Assembly: GCF_030273315.1 (NCBI RefSeq)
Contig: NZ_CP127174.1
Location: 2,108,001-2,172,000 of the forward strand
Length of the DNA: 64,000 bases
Origin: Natrialbaceae archaeon AArc-T1-2
GTDB taxonomy: Archaea > Halobacteriota > Halobacteria > Halobacteriales > Natrialbaceae
Direction of reading: 5' to 3'
Both the position numbers and the translations under genes were made by a program. Within the stretch, counting starts at the first letter, position 1. Every line of letters begins with the position of its first letter. A model generated the notes under the pieces. The model saw only the letters and a list, made by a program, of their open reading frames with translations. It searched no databases and had not been told where the DNA came from. Below, piece by piece: positions 63,373 through 64,000 of the stretch.

Positions 63373-63847
63373 CGTATAGCTGTCGCTGTTCGCGTCGGTT
63401 CGCCCCGCCGAGGTCGTGTACGACGGTCGACGCCGGCACGAACCCGGCACGGAGGCGTCGCTACGGCTTGTGACCGAACGACCTCGAGAACGCGAACACG
63501 TGTGGGATCGACCGCCGGCAGGTGCGACGACGGTCGCCGACGAGTGCGAAGGTCGACAACCAGCGGGCGCGACGGTCGACTGCGTGCAGTCGGCTCGAGG
63601 CGTCCGGACGGATCGTCTTCGAGCCCGACGCCGGCCGACCGCGAACGTACCCTCCCCCGTGTGTGGCGTTCGGCAGTTCACGGACGGGGGAGCGCTACCC
63701 GGGCTGTTCGACAGCAGGAGACGGAACAGTGCCGAGTAGCCAACTGCAGACAGTCCCCGGAGCGACGGCGGACCCGTCAGAAGCGAGTGTTGGTGGTCAT
63801 TCTGACCGTGCGATCGATGTCAACAGGAGAATACGTGAACGTTTCGA
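63373..63847. other. Intergenic region with no recognisable gene
   Basis: About 475 bp. Frames of up to about 200 codons are open on the plus strand, but their products are Arg/Thr-rich without signatures and look like by-products of GC bias. No RNA or repeat is apparent. Confidence 0.4.
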
Positions 63848-64000
63848 TCAGTCCGATCGCTCACGGACGACCAGTTCGATCGGCTCCGACGGCGACAGCG
63901 TCGTCGATAGCCCAAGGTCGACCGTCCTGGACTGGTCGGGTGCCAGCTCGAAGCGGTACCGGCGGGCGATCGTCGCGACGGCCAGCCGGAGGGTGAGCGT
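63848..64000 (-). CDS. C-terminal part of a cytochrome P450 (truncated at window edge)
   Basis: The last 50 codons of a minus-strand gene read TLTLRLAVATIARRYRFELAPDQ...LGLSTTLSPSEPIELVVRERSD and stop. The segment after the heme loop of P450s has this pattern (L-helix end, then beta strands with LxxxLTLSPxxPIxLVVxxR). The Cys ligand lies beyond the edge. A second P450 is at 47166. Assignment rests on the C-terminal fold only. Confidence 0.6.
   Translation of the reverse strand, partial: TLTLRLAVATIARRYRFELAPDQSRTVDLGLSTTLSPSEPIELVVRERSD

Noticed and set aside
63367-63996. 209-codon Arg/Thr-rich frame at the right end
   Set aside because: Overlaps the C-terminus of a P450 gene in the opposite strand and lacks any signature.

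Overview
The window is chromosomal DNA from an extremely halophilic archaeon (class Halobacteria). The evidence is a GC-rich sequence, strongly acidic predicted proteins, and archaeal information-processing genes: fibrillarin/Nop5, archaeosine tRNA-guanine transglycosylase and Pth2. Several promoters look leaderless, Tat-type lipoprotein signals occur, and an ISH6-family insertion sequence is present. The genus cannot be fixed from the sequence alone. I found no rRNA, tRNA or CRISPR array.

Layout. 1-5.3 kb: membrane proteins (SpoIIM-like, DUF1616), two small winged-helix regulators and small zinc-finger genes. 5.6-7.5 kb: an intact ISH6-type element with 26-bp inverted repeats and an 8-bp target duplication, inserted 16 codons into a winged-helix/membrane gene. 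7.6-9.8 kb: a secreted Asp/Glu-rich repeat protein and a membrane-anchored HTH protein. 10.2-15.3 kb: MaoC-like hydratase, sugar-nucleotide epimerase, and convergent pyrC and pyrD. 15.6-24.0 kb: a tightly overlapping Mrp-type Na+/H+ antiporter operon, with MrpA split into separate modules and three NuoL/M/N-like subunits. 24.4-26.5 kb: a two-gene glycosyltransferase operon. 26.5-33.9 kb: a degenerate tyrosine recombinase, small membrane genes, a PQQ-propeller lipoprotein, fibrillarin-nop5, dcd, a DsbA-like lipoprotein and pth2. 33.9-42.4 kb: a fused HAD/enoyl-CoA hydratase, an alpha/beta hydrolase, panB and gyrBA. 42.6-48.6 kb: an HTH regulator, a ZIP metal transporter with a DtxR-type regulator (matching palindromes lie upstream of both), a universal stress protein, a Tat-exported unknown and a cytochrome P450. 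48.6-54.4 kb: biotin carboxylase/BCCP, YjbQ, a CHAT-type caspase-like protease facing a 44-residue membrane peptide, and a DUF368 lipid-carrier translocase. 54.5-64 kb: lactate permease, arsenite methyltransferase, cold-shock protein, zinc-ribbon protein, a second secreted acidic repeat protein, tgtA with a membrane-anchored TRAM protein, an MFS transporter, and the end of a second P450.

Most interesting points: (i) a CHAT protease convergent with a tiny membrane peptide at 51.0-53.3 kb, a candidate protease/pore-former module; (ii) an 81-82-nt dyad present twice, 35 kb apart, each time between convergent genes, with the same nested stem-loop layout and compensatory base changes; (iii) two exported proteins in which short pentapeptide-like beta-helix segments alternate with poly-acidic linkers; (iv) the ISH6 insertion, which leaves the interrupted gene with an in-frame replacement N-terminus; (v) a HAD-ECH fusion whose dehydrogenase half has lost its catalytic residues.
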